Assembly (NCBI GenBank): GCA_041917975.1
Contig: JAYRWN010000287.1
Span: 1-19,557, forward strand
Direction of reading: 5' to 3'
DNA: 19,557 nucleotides
Origin: JAYRWN01 sp041917975
GTDB lineage: Bacteria; Bacteroidota; Bacteroidia; Chitinophagales; Saprospiraceae
Shown: positions 8,128-15,347 of the stretch, one piece after another
Position numbering within the stretch: the stretch's first letter is position 1
Layout: each line of letters opens with the position of its first letter
The notes under the pieces: model-generated
The model's database searches: none
What the model was told of the DNA's origin: nothing
What the model saw: only the letters and a program-made list of their open reading frames with translations
Made by a program: the position numbers and the translations under genes

Positions 8128-8161
8128 TTTGTGCACGATTTGTTTTTTTGATATATCTTTG
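8128..8161 (+). promoter_or_regulatory. Bacteroidota-type promoter of the RRM protein gene
   Basis: The -7 box TATCTTTG (8154-8161) is an exact TAnnTTTG match, with TTTG at 8128-8131 22 bp upstream as the -33 element. The predicted transcription start near 8168 gives a leader of about 120 nt. Confidence 0.55.
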
Positions 8162-8167
8162 TCGGCG

Positions 8168-8287
8168 AATTGAGTCAGTAAGATCAGAATGTTATTGTTT
8201 TGCCATTTTTGTTTTGCATGCTAACCCTTCTGTCTTAAACCTCAGCGCTGTTTATTTAATTATTTTATTTTTTAACTATTTTTTTTT
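8168..8287 (+). promoter_or_regulatory. Long, U-rich 5' leader of the RRM gene with a 9-bp direct repeat
   Basis: The 120-nt leader contains TTGTTTTGC twice (8195-8203 and 8209-8217). A minimal upstream reading frame (ATG at 8218, MLTLLS, stop ending at 8238) follows. An almost pure A/T stretch ends in a run of T immediately before the ATG at 8288. There is no Shine-Dalgarno sequence. Upstream of the promoter, 8021-8127 holds nothing I recognise. An autoregulatory RNA-binding site is plausible but inferred. Confidence 0.35.
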
Positions 8288-8725
8288 ATGAACATTTACA
8301 TTGCAAACTTGGACTTCAAAATTGAAAGTCATGACCTGAAAGAACTCTTTGAAGAGTTTGGCACCGTTGCTTCAGCCAACGTTATTATGGACAAAGTTAC
8401 CGGCAAATCCCGTGGTTTTGGATTTGTGGAGATGCCTACCGATGAAGAAGGGCAAAAAGCTATTGATGAACTGAATGGTTCAGAGTACGAAGGTAAAAAC
8501 ATTACTGTTTCTGTGGCAAGACCAAGAACTGAACGTACTGATCGTCCTCGCTTTGGCGGAGGCGGCGGAGGCGGTTTTAACCGTGATCGTCGTCCCGGCG
8601 GAGGCGGCGGAGGTGGATTTAACCGTGATCGTCGTCCCGGCGGCGGTGGAGGTGGATTTAACCGTGATCGTGACCGCGGCGGAGACCGTGGCGGCTTTGA
8701 TCGCAATCGCAGTAACGATTACTAG
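8288..8725 (+). CDS. RRM-domain glycine-rich RNA-binding protein
   Basis: This 145-residue cytoplasmic protein binds single-stranded RNA. Residues 1-80 form one RNA recognition motif: RNP2 is IYIANL (3-8) and RNP1 is KSRGFGFVEM (about 39-48). The tail (about 82-145) is a low-complexity RGG-like region in which GGGGGGFNRDR repeats three times, ending GGDRGGFDRNRSNDY. Such single-RRM proteins are common in Bacteroidota and cyanobacteria, where they are thought to act as RNA chaperones or post-transcriptional regulators, often in cold response. The gene is monocistronic, with its own TAnnTTTG promoter, a 120-nt leader and a strong terminator. The reverse strand here carries a long proline-rich open frame that is only a shadow of the GC-rich repeat. 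Confidence 0.93.
   Translation: MNIYIANLDFKIESHDLKELFEEFGTVASANVIMDKVTGKSRGFGFVEMPTDEEGQKAIDELNGSEYEGKNITVSVARPRTERTDRPRFGGGGGGGFNRDRRPGGGGGGGFNRDRRPGGGGGGFNRDRDRGGDRGGFDRNRSNDY
8576..8670 (+). repeat. In-gene tandem repeat encoding G(6-7)FNRDR units
   Basis: The 14-bp core TTTAACCGTGATCG occurs at 8576-8589, 8618-8631 and 8657-8670, at periods of 42 and 39 bp. The cores are separated by GGCGGAGG-type glycine codons. The three-base difference in period corresponds to one glycine, so unit length changes without breaking the frame. Confidence 0.85.
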
Positions 8726-8747
8726 TCAACTTTGGCTATAAGACATA

Positions 8748-8787
8748 AAGGGGGTAACATCTTCGGATTTTACCCCCTTGTTTTTTT
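8748..8787 (+). terminator. Strong intrinsic terminator of the RRM gene with UUCG tetraloop
   Basis: AAGGGGGTAA (8748-8757) pairs perfectly with TTACCCCCTT (8770-8779). Inside, after one C/T mismatch, ATC-TTCG-GAT closes with a stable cUUCGg tetraloop. Seven T follow at 8781-8787. Confidence 0.9.
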
Positions 8788-8878
8788 ATAACTTCATCGC
8801 TTTACTTCCGGATTTGCTTTAATGCTTTTTCCTGCCTTTGGGCTCAATTATTACCTTGTCAGACCAATAGATTTTAAA

Positions 8879-10528
8879 ATGAAATGGATCAAAGCTTTCC
8901 TGTTGACTGTATTCCTCGCGGCTAACGTCTTTGCCCAGTTAAAGTCTGATTTGAAAATTCAAATAGACAGCTTATTAAGCGTTAATTATGCTGGCGAACG
9001 CAGTGGGGCCTCTGTGTTAATTGCTCAGAATAATCAAATCGTCTATCTTAAAGCCTTTGGCAAGGCTAATCTGGAAGAGAGTATTGCTTTGACTCCTCAA
9101 CACATCTTTCGTATTGGGTCTGTTTCTAAACAATTTACTGCCGTAGCCATCCTGAAATTAGCGGAAGAAGGAAAATTATCCTTACAGGATCCGGTTACCA
9201 GGTATCTGCCCGATTATCCTACTCAAGGTCACCGGATTACTTTAGAGCATCTGCTCACCCATACTTCAGGTATTCCCAGTTATACCAATAGTCCTCTGTG
9301 GACTCCCGAAGTTCGGCGCAAAGACTTTTCGCCACTCGAACTAATCAATTTTTTCAAATCCGATAGTTTAGAATTTGACCCCGGGACCGCTTGGAATTAT
9401 AATAATACAGGGTATTTCATCCTTGGATATATCATCGAGCAAGTATCTGGACAATCCTACGCTTCCTACCTTCAGGACAAAATTTTCACCCCGCTCAAAT
9501 TACAGAATACCTTGTATGCTAATGATACTCGTATTCTTAAAAATAGAGCCATTGGCTACCAAAAGCAGGACTCTGAGTTTGCCCATGCAGAATTCCTGAG
9601 TATGACCCAACCCTATGCCGCAGGGTCCCTAATGTCCACCGTGGAAGATCTCTTTGTTTGGCATGTGGCTTTGCATGCTGGCAAAATATTACATCCCTAT
9701 AGCTTAAAAGCTGCTTTGACGAACTTCACGCTCCTTAATGGCGAACCATCAAATTATGGTTATGGTTTTTTCTTTGGCAATATTTTAGGTTCACCCACCA
9801 TTGAACATAGCGGTGGCATAAATGGATATTTATCTCAAACACTATTTTTACCTCAGGAAAATATTTATATAGCCATTCTTACTAACTGCAATTGTGATCC
9901 ACCTGGTCCTGTTTCAGCACACCTTGCCGCAACCTTGATAGGAAAAACATATGCTCCGACTGCCCTAAGTCTAAGCGAGGCTCAACTAAAGTCATACCAG
10001 GGAATCTATGCCAAAGATCAAGAAGAACGTTATATCATTTTCAGGAATGGCAAATTATATAACCAACGGCCCGCAGGGAGCGAAAACGAATTAATCCCTT
10101 ATGCATCTGATGCATTTTATCCCGCTGGCAGCTTTAGCCGCATAATCTTCCAGCGTGACAGCCAAAGTAAAATTTATGGTTATAATTTCACCGATCGGCG
10201 CAACACCCAACCGCTACTCTGGAAACTGACCGATAAACCTTTATCGGATCTAAAAATTGTAAATATTGATTCCGAAACCCTGAAAATGTATCAAGGTGAA
10301 TACCAGTTACACCCTGGGTTCAGCATTGTCATTGTACTGAAAAGTGATAAATTATTTGCTCAAGCCACTGGACAACCGGCGTTTGAATTACAGGCTCTTT
10401 CTCAGACCCTTTTTAATACCCTAAATGTTGATGCTCAAATAGAATTTATTGCTGCAGAAAATGGTTCGGCCTCGTCGATAATATTACATCAGGACGGAAG
10501 GAAAATACACGGCCAAAAAGTGAAATGA
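8879..10528 (+). CDS. Serine hydrolase of the beta-lactamase class C / penicillin-binding-protein family
   Basis: This exported protein has 549 residues, called from the ATG at 8879, where a standard signal peptide begins (MKWIKAFLLTVFLAANVFAQ). The frame is open 19 codons further to an ATG at 8822, but that would bury the signal peptide. Catalytic motifs of the serine beta-lactamase fold are all present: SVSK (Ser81-Lys84), YNN (174-176, the YxN motif) and HSG (310-312, in place of KTG). Family members include esterases, D-amino-acid peptidases and other hydrolases, so the substrate is open; an antibiotic-resistance role is not implied. After the catalytic domain (about 20-350), two related beta-rich segments begin SLSEAQLKSYQGIYA (about 355) and ETLKMYQGEYQL (about 465), like the DUF3471/lipocalin-like tails of this family. 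The stop lies 7 bp from the convergent aldolase stop. Confidence 0.9.
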   Translation: MKWIKAFLLTVFLAANVFAQLKSDLKIQIDSLLSVNYAGERSGASVLIAQNNQIVYLKAFGKANLEESIALTPQHIFRIGSVSKQFTAVAILKLAEEGKLSLQDPVTRYLPDYPTQGHRITLEHLLTHTSGIPSYTNSPLWTPEVRRKDFSPLELINFFKSDSLEFDPGTAWNYNNTGYFILGYIIEQVSGQSYASYLQDKIFTPLKLQNTLYANDTRILKNRAIGYQKQDSEFAHAEFLSMTQPYAAGSLMSTVEDLFVWHVALHAGKILHPYSLKAALTNFTLLNGEPSNYGYGFFFGNILGSPTIEHSGGINGYLSQTLFLPQENIYIAILTNCNCDPPGPVSAHLAATLIGKTYAPTALSLSEAQLKSYQGIYAKDQEERYIIFRNGKLYNQRPAGSENELIPYASDAFYPAGSFSRIIFQRDSQSKIYGYNFTDRRNTQPLLWKLTDKPLSDLKIVNIDSETLKMYQGEYQLHPGFSIVIVLKSDKLFAQATGQPAFELQALSQTLFNTLNVDAQIEFIAAENGSASSIILHQDGRKIHGQKVK

Positions 10529-10535
10529 TCTTAGA

Positions 10536-11303
10536 TCAAATAAGTTTTTCCTTCAACCTTTTCACCTCGGTGGTAGCTGCCTGTTGCAACAAAGAGGTGT
10601 CAAAAGCAAATGACACCAAATCAAATCCCCAGAGGGTTGCCATTTGGGCAAATGCGGGCACACTGGTATAAATACCAGCGCGTAAATGTTGTTTTTTAGC
10701 TACCTCCAAAATATGAAGTATAGCTTGCTGCAATTGGGGATGATTTAAATCCCCTTTCGGCTCAATACCTAAACTTACACTTAAATCATAAGGGCCAACA
10801 AACAATCCGTCTAAATGCGGCACCGCAGCTATTTGTTCCACATGATCCAATGCCTTCGCTGTCTCTATCATGGCCAGGGCTTTGGTCATGCGATTGGCCT
10901 GGAAAAAATAGTCTGCGCCATGAAGCAGCTGCGGTCGGTAAGGCCCAAAACTGCGTATGCCCTGGGGAGGGTATTTACTCGCTTGCACAAATCGATGGCA
11001 ATCCTCCGCCGTTTCGATCATCGGACAAATCAATCCCATTGCACCAGCATCCAACATTTTCATGATCACATCCGGATCACTCCACGTCAGACGGACCAAC
11101 GGAGTCACCGTAGTCGTGGAAATAGCCTGCAACATCTGTAAAGCCATAGCATAATCTATCAACCCATGCTGGATGTCAATAGTCAATGCGTCATAGCCAC
11201 AATGAGCCATTAATTCAGCGGTCCAGGCACTCGGAATGGCTAAAAACCCGTTCAACACCATCGGTTGACGTGCCCATTGTTCATCTAATGAAAAGGGTTT
11301 CAA
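10536..11303 (-). CDS. HpcH/HpaI-family aldolase (2-keto-3-deoxy acid type)
   Basis: This is a cytoplasmic class II pyruvate aldolase of 255 residues, the usual length. Motifs in order are IDIQHG (about 43-48, catalytic His and Asp), the DAGAMGLICPMIET region, RSFGPYR, AMIET (metal-binding Glu) and GPYDLSVSLG (metal-binding Asp). The family cleaves 2-keto-3-deoxy acids such as 4-hydroxy-2-oxoheptanedioate or 2-keto-3-deoxyrhamnonate to pyruvate plus an aldehyde. The DxQHG and RSFGPxR variants suggest a sugar-acid type aldolase, but the substrate is not decided. The start given is a TTG at 11303, with the frame open upstream to a TAA but no ATG there. The first ATG is at residue 15, immediately before LNGFLAIPSAW; relatives usually have about 15 residues before this point, favouring TTG. 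It diverges from the GH20 gene. Confidence 0.88.
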   Translation of the reverse strand: MKPFSLDEQWARQPMVLNGFLAIPSAWTAELMAHCGYDALTIDIQHGLIDYAMALQMLQAISTTTVTPLVRLTWSDPDVIMKMLDAGAMGLICPMIETAEDCHRFVQASKYPPQGIRSFGPYRPQLLHGADYFFQANRMTKALAMIETAKALDHVEQIAAVPHLDGLFVGPYDLSVSLGIEPKGDLNHPQLQQAILHILEVAKKQHLRAGIYTSVPAFAQMATLWGFDLVSFAFDTSLLQQAATTEVKRLKEKLI

Positions 11304-11411
11304 TTCTTTAAATGTTTTAAAATTATCTGTTAATTTCGGAACTTATCCATTGAGCAAAGTACTTACTTTTATGGAGAATGTATCTTGTTTTGGCTTTCAC
11401 TTAATTAAAGT

Positions 11412-13568
11412 ATGCCTAAATTAAAACGCTTTATCCGCTGGTTCATTTTTAGCGTGGTTGCTGTATGCTTTTTTTCCATATTAGGATTAAACCTCTTTTA
11501 CAACCGTGCTTTACATCAACTCAATCAACCCAACCACACGTCCACGTCACCCATTCAAAATGCTTTGACTGTTCACCAGACAACCCCGCTAATTGGCGTA
11601 TTGCCCCTGCCCAAGCAGGTCTCCCTGCATGACGATACCTTAATCCTGCCAGAACAGCTGACTTTCCTCACCTCCAGCAAATGGAGCAATACCATCAAAG
11701 ATTTTCTGTGGCAACATTTATCCATCTCAGCCAATGCCTCTGATCAAGGGTGGTTAATTGTCCTGCAAGATGATACCATCCCCGCTCAGGGGTATCAATT
11801 AAATCTGGCCTCTGATCGTTCACTTATCCGATTTCGCGATGCCCAGAGTCTTTATTATGCTCTGATTACCTTGCGTTTACTAAAAGAAAGTTACCCTCAG
11901 GGCATTCCTTCCCTCAGTATTACTGACTACCCCGATTATCCGGTACGGGGTGTATTACTGGATATTAGTCGCGACAAAATCCCTACCCTGAATACTCTAT
12001 ACAGGATAGTAGATTATTTAGCCTTATTAAAATACAATCGACTCGAACTTTATCTGGAGGGATTCGCCTTTGCTTACCCCTCATTTCGCCGGCATTGGGA
12101 AGGCAAGGAAACGCCCATAACCCCTGAAGAAATTAAACAGTTGGATCAATATTGCCGTGACCGTTTTATTGATCTGGTCCCTAATCAAAATTCTTTGGGT
12201 CACATGCAAGCCTGGCTAGCCACCGACGAATTTGCTTCTCTGGCGGAATGCCCCAAAGGGAGTCGGCTGATGGGTTTAATTAAAATCAAATCCACCTTGG
12301 ATGTGCAGAATCCCCTTAGCCTGGATTTAGTAAAAAAAATGAGTGATGATTTATTGCCCAACTTTTCCTCCCCCAATTTTAATATAAACATGGATGAGCC
12401 TTTCGAACTGGGCTCTTGTCGTAACAAAAATCAGAACAAACCTAAATTATATCTGGACTATGTCACCAAACTAAACCAATACCTTCAAACCAAAAATAAA
12501 CACATTTTTATGTGGGGGGATGTAGTCAGCCATCACCCTGAACTATTGTCTCAGCTTCCTCCGCAAATCACCCTGCTCGAATGGGGTTATGATGCCCTGC
12601 ATCCGTTTGCAGCAGCCGGTCGTCGCTATCAACAGGCTCGCCGGGATTATTTTGTATGCCCCGGGACCAGCAGCTGGACCAGCTTGACAGGCAGGACGGA
12701 TAATATGTTGCGCAATATTGATCATGCTGCTCAAAATGGTTATTTATATGGTGCATCCGGATTATTAAACACGGATTGGGGCGACCTCGGGCATTGGCAG
12801 TACCTGCCGGTCAGCATACCTGGTTTTACTTACGGCGCCGCACAAGCCTGGCATGTGGGTTCTTCCGCAGAAAATCATCTGCCTTCATTTATGAATCGCC
12901 ACTTTTTCCATGATACCTCCGGCGTTATGGGACAGCTGGCTTTGGACGTGGGCCACTATCAACGCTTTGAAGAATTTGATATGTTTAACACGACCTTAGC
13001 CAATCTTGCTCTCCAATTTGGACTTTTAGATGGCCTGGTTTTCGATGGCTTACTTACCATGCTTCCTTCTAAAATTCTTAGTATGCTGCCCTACGATACC
13101 TTGACGAAACAAGAGCTGCAAAAACGCCTCTCCCACCGTCGCCATTTCGATTATTCCGGCCTCCTTGCCTTCCTCGCTGAAAAAGAACAGCTCTTAAACT
13201 CTTTACCAAAAACCTCTGAAAATGAGCTTTATCTACAAGAATACCTCAATGCCCTGGAAATGGTTCGCCTAGGCAGTGGACTAAAACAGTATATGCAAAA
13301 CAACCATTCCTGGACTACTGAAGACCGCATAAAAAGTCTCACCGACCTTAAAGCCTTAAACGCCCAGATTATCCCGAAACATCGCCAGCTATGGGTCGCA
13401 CGCAATAAAACGGGTGGCATAGAGCGAAGTTTGGCCGCCTTCCTGAAGCTGCAATCTCAGCTTGATCGCGAAATATTTTTGCTCCAAAAACCTTCCTGGC
13501 AACGCTGGTTTATAGATTTAAAAAACCACACCGTTGCAGCAGCCGGAGTTCTTTACTTGAAAAGTTAA
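11412..13568 (+). CDS. Membrane-anchored GH20-like beta-N-acetylhexosaminidase
   Basis: This protein has 718 residues. A basic N-terminus followed by a hydrophobic stretch (residues 8-29, FIRWFIFSVVAVCFFSILGL) is a signal anchor or uncleaved signal. Residues about 60-170 match the GH20b N-terminal domain (PLPKQVSLHDDTLILP; YQLNLA; SLYYALITLRLL). The barrel starts YPVRGVLLDISRDKIP (177-191) and includes LALLKYNRLELYLE, LVPNQNSLGHMQAWL (256-269) and the Asp-Glu pair in NINMDEPFELG (Asp328-Glu329), the position of the GH20 catalytic acid. The last 200 residues are alpha-helical. The family releases terminal N-acetylhexosamines from glycans, including chitin or peptidoglycan fragments, by substrate-assisted catalysis. 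The motif around the acid (NMDEP rather than HxGGDE) departs from the classical form, so the exact sugar is uncertain. Confidence 0.82.
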   Translation: MPKLKRFIRWFIFSVVAVCFFSILGLNLFYNRALHQLNQPNHTSTSPIQNALTVHQTTPLIGVLPLPKQVSLHDDTLILPEQLTFLTSSKWSNTIKDFLWQHLSISANASDQGWLIVLQDDTIPAQGYQLNLASDRSLIRFRDAQSLYYALITLRLLKESYPQGIPSLSITDYPDYPVRGVLLDISRDKIPTLNTLYRIVDYLALLKYNRLELYLEGFAFAYPSFRRHWEGKETPITPEEIKQLDQYCRDRFIDLVPNQNSLGHMQAWLATDEFASLAECPKGSRLMGLIKIKSTLDVQNPLSLDLVKKMSDDLLPNFSSPNFNINMDEPFELGSCRNKNQNKPKLYLDYVTKLNQYLQTKNKHIFMWGDVVSHHPELLSQLPPQITLLEWGYDALHPFAAAGRRYQQARRDYFVCPGTSSWTSLTGRTDNMLRNIDHAAQNGYLYGASGLLNTDWGDLGHWQYLPVSIPGFTYGAAQAWHVGSSAENHLPSFMNRHFFHDTSGVMGQLALDVGHYQRFEEFDMFNTTLANLALQFGLLDGLVFDGLLTMLPSKILSMLPYDTLTKQELQKRLSHRRHFDYSGLLAFLAEKEQLLNSLPKTSENELYLQEYLNALEMVRLGSGLKQYMQNNHSWTTEDRIKSLTDLKALNAQIIPKHRQLWVARNKTGGIERSLAAFLKLQSQLDREIFLLQKPSWQRWFIDLKNHTVAAAGVLYLKS

Positions 13569-13603
13569 ATCGCTCCCCAGTTATCGAAACATTTCTAAAA
13601 TTG

Positions 13604-13637
13604 CACTATTAATGGACTATTTTGTCCATTCACTATT
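13604..13637. repeat. Inverted repeat flanked by direct repeats
   Basis: AATGGAC (13611-13617) and GTCCATT (13624-13630) form a perfect 7-bp inverted repeat around TATTTT. The same 7-mer CACTATT flanks it directly on both sides (13604-13610 and 13631-13637). It lies between convergent genes, 35 bp after the GH20 stop. Confidence 0.6.
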
Positions 13638-13715
13638 TTATATCCCAATATTTTATTTCTGGAAAAAGCGAACTTTTTATTTTAAGGTTAGAGAGTTTTT
13701 GTTTCAAATGAATAT

Positions 13716-13757
13716 AACATCCCAATCTGATTAGGTTGGGTGTTTTGTTAGTTTTTT
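13716..13757 (+). terminator. Probable terminator between convergent genes
   Basis: CCCAA (13721-13725) pairs with TTGGG (13736-13740), and AACA (13716-13719) with TGTT (13741-13744) across a single bulged T. On the plus strand it is followed by a T-rich stretch (TTTTGTTAGTTTTTT). It could end GH20 transcription and, being symmetric, also slow the convergent cyclase transcript. The remainder of the 212-bp gap holds nothing else I recognise. Confidence 0.5.
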
Positions 13758-13780
13758 ACCTGCCAAATTAAGCATGAAAA

Positions 13781-14836
13781 TTAGGGACCGGTCTTCCCTT
13801 TCACTTCGTAAAGAATCACCGAATTTTGTTTATTTTTAACTTGCATCGGACCAATTAGCTGACATTCAAACTGGTCCTTGATTTGTTGGTAGGACTTTTC
13901 AGTAATTAATATTTGACTGGGCGTGGCCAATGATTGTAGACGTTGCGACAAGTTCACCGCATCACCGATCACGGTATAATCCAGTCGTCGTGAATTTACC
14001 GAGCCAATATTGCCCGAAACCATTTCTCCGCCATTGATACCAATAGCAACTTTTGGAAAATACGTCAAATTACCAGGTAAAGGATCTTTTAAACTAGCTA
14101 TTTTTTCTTTTATTTTAATTGCTGCTTGTAAACAACGCACCAAGTGCCCATCGCCTTTAAAAATAGCCATGACTGCATCACCCATAAACTTATCCACATA
14201 GCCGTTTTCCTCCAGAATTTCATTGACGATCACATCAAAATAATGATTTAAAAGGTGAACGATATTGTCCGGGGTTTCTTGTTCAGCGATGGCTGTAAAC
14301 CCACATATGTCGATAAAGGCTACCGTCGCTTCAATAACTTCATTTTGTTTGACCACTGTTTCAAACTCGGCCTTAGTCATAAAATTTAATACATTGCCAT
14401 CCACATATAGCTTTAAAATATTGTTCTCCCGGATGGCCTTCATGGTTCCTTGAAGATGTTTAACCTGCTCAAGCGTTTTTTCAATGGTAACTTGTAAATC
14501 CTGAAAATCGATGGGCTTACAGATAAAGTCAAAAGCGCCGCGATTCATAGCCGCCCGAATATTATCCATATCTCCGTACGCCGAGATCATCACCACTTTC
14601 GTCAAGGGTTTAATCTCTTTCAATTTGACCAGCATCGACAAACCATCTAATTGAGGCATATTGATATCGCTCAGCACCATATCTACCTCATGGTTCTCCG
14701 CAAGATAATTTAAGGCTTCCAATCCATTCTGTGCAAAGGCAAACTGATAGGTATTATCCGCTATTTGGCGCCGGAATTTTTGCCTGATTAGTAATTGCAT
14801 ATCCGTTTCGTCATCTACGACTAAAATATTGGCCAT
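13781..14836 (-). CDS. Response regulator fused to class III adenylate cyclase
   Basis: This 351-residue protein is soluble and cytoplasmic. Residues 1-125 form a receiver domain: acidic pair Asp8-Asp9, phospho-acceptor Asp57 in LSDINMP, Ser85 and Lys107. A linker helix (about 115-150) leads to a class III nucleotide cyclase domain (about 168-345). Metal-binding Asp176 lies in FIDICGFT and Asp220 in FMGDAVMAIF. Lys216 and Asp286 (in LDYTVIGDAVN) are the adenine-selecting pair, and Asn295 and Arg299 stabilise the transition state. All key positions are present, so ATP to cAMP conversion controlled by phosphorylation is expected. It starts 1 nt after the stop of the single-domain response regulator, so the two form an operon. 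The partner histidine kinases are probably those encoded just upstream. Confidence 0.93.
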   Translation of the reverse strand: MANILVVDDETDMQLLIRQKFRRQIADNTYQFAFAQNGLEALNYLAENHEVDMVLSDINMPQLDGLSMLVKLKEIKPLTKVVMISAYGDMDNIRAAMNRGAFDFICKPIDFQDLQVTIEKTLEQVKHLQGTMKAIRENNILKLYVDGNVLNFMTKAEFETVVKQNEVIEATVAFIDICGFTAIAEQETPDNIVHLLNHYFDVIVNEILEENGYVDKFMGDAVMAIFKGDGHLVRCLQAAIKIKEKIASLKDPLPGNLTYFPKVAIGINGGEMVSGNIGSVNSRRLDYTVIGDAVNLSQRLQSLATPSQILITEKSYQQIKDQFECQLIGPMQVKNKQNSVILYEVKGKTGP

Positions 14837-14837
14837 G

Positions 14838-15215
14838 CTATGCGTAATTTTTCAGTTTATCTTTTAATAATGTAAAATCCACCGGCTTGGTTAAAAAATC
14901 ATTAGCACCTAATTGCATGGCCTGGCGGTAGTTATCTTCGTCCCCATAAGCAGTAATCATCATGATCATGGGCGGAGGTGCCGGGTTGTTGCCCCGAATA
15001 GTGCTTAATAATTGTAAACCACTCATCCCCGGCATATTAATATCTGAAAGAATGAGTACTACTTCATGAGCATGCCTATCCAGATAGGTTAAAGCCTCCT
15101 CTCCTGAAAAAGCAAACACAAAAGACATCAGGCCATCTTTGATTTCACGCCGGAAACGCTGTTCAAAAAGTGTTTTTACATCCAGTTCATCATCCACCAC
15201 TAATATTTTCAACAT
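14838..15215 (-). CDS. Single-domain response regulator (CheY-like receiver)
   Basis: This 125-residue protein is called from the ATG at 15213-15215 (MLKILVVDDELD); a longer frame to 15275 adds 20 residues (NNNYYYIY..) that do not fit a receiver domain. Acidic residues Asp8-Asp9, phospho-acceptor Asp58 in LSDINMP, Thr88 and Lys110 (LTKPVDF) are all present. There is no output domain, so it probably works by protein contact or as a phosphate relay. It is clearly paralogous to the receiver of the adjacent cyclase (shared FRREI, SDINMP, AYGDxDN, GAxDF, KPxDF), which points to tandem duplication. The TAG stop is separated from the cyclase ATG by 1 nt. No convincing TAnnTTTG promoter was found in the 132 bp between it and the SDR gene. 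Confidence 0.92.
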   Translation of the reverse strand: MLKILVVDDELDVKTLFEQRFRREIKDGLMSFVFAFSGEEALTYLDRHAHEVVLILSDINMPGMSGLQLLSTIRGNNPAPPPMIMMITAYGDEDNYRQAMQLGANDFLTKPVDFTLLKDKLKNYA

Positions 15216-15347
15216 CTGCAATTTGTTCTGATAAATATAGTAATAATTATTATTTGTACCCCCTTGTGATGACAAGTCCGGTTGATTTCTTCCCGTTTTT
15301 TAGTCATTCTGCTCCTAAGTTTTGTTTCTCTGTCACTAACTGGTACT

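Noticed and set aside
8329..8706. Long minus-strand open frame, Pro/Arg-rich, opposite the RRM gene
   Set aside because: It is the antisense of the glycine-codon repeat, which contains few stop triplets. It has no promoter or recognisable domain, and the plus frame is a clear RRM protein.
8822..8878. 19-residue N-terminal extension of the serine hydrolase
   Set aside because: It would place 19 residues before a complete signal peptide that starts at the ATG at 8879.
10815..11141. Plus-strand open frames opposite the aldolase gene
   Set aside because: They overlap a well-conserved aldolase frame with all motifs and show no domain or initiation signal.
15216..15275. 20-residue N-terminal extension of the response regulator
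   Set aside because: The extension (NNNYYYIYQ) is unlike a receiver domain, which begins naturally at MLKILVVDDE from the ATG at 15215.
15262..15277. Small hairpin CTTGT-GATG-ACAAG between SDR and response regulator
   Set aside because: It has a 5-bp stem and no T-run on the relevant strand; too weak to call a terminator or operator.
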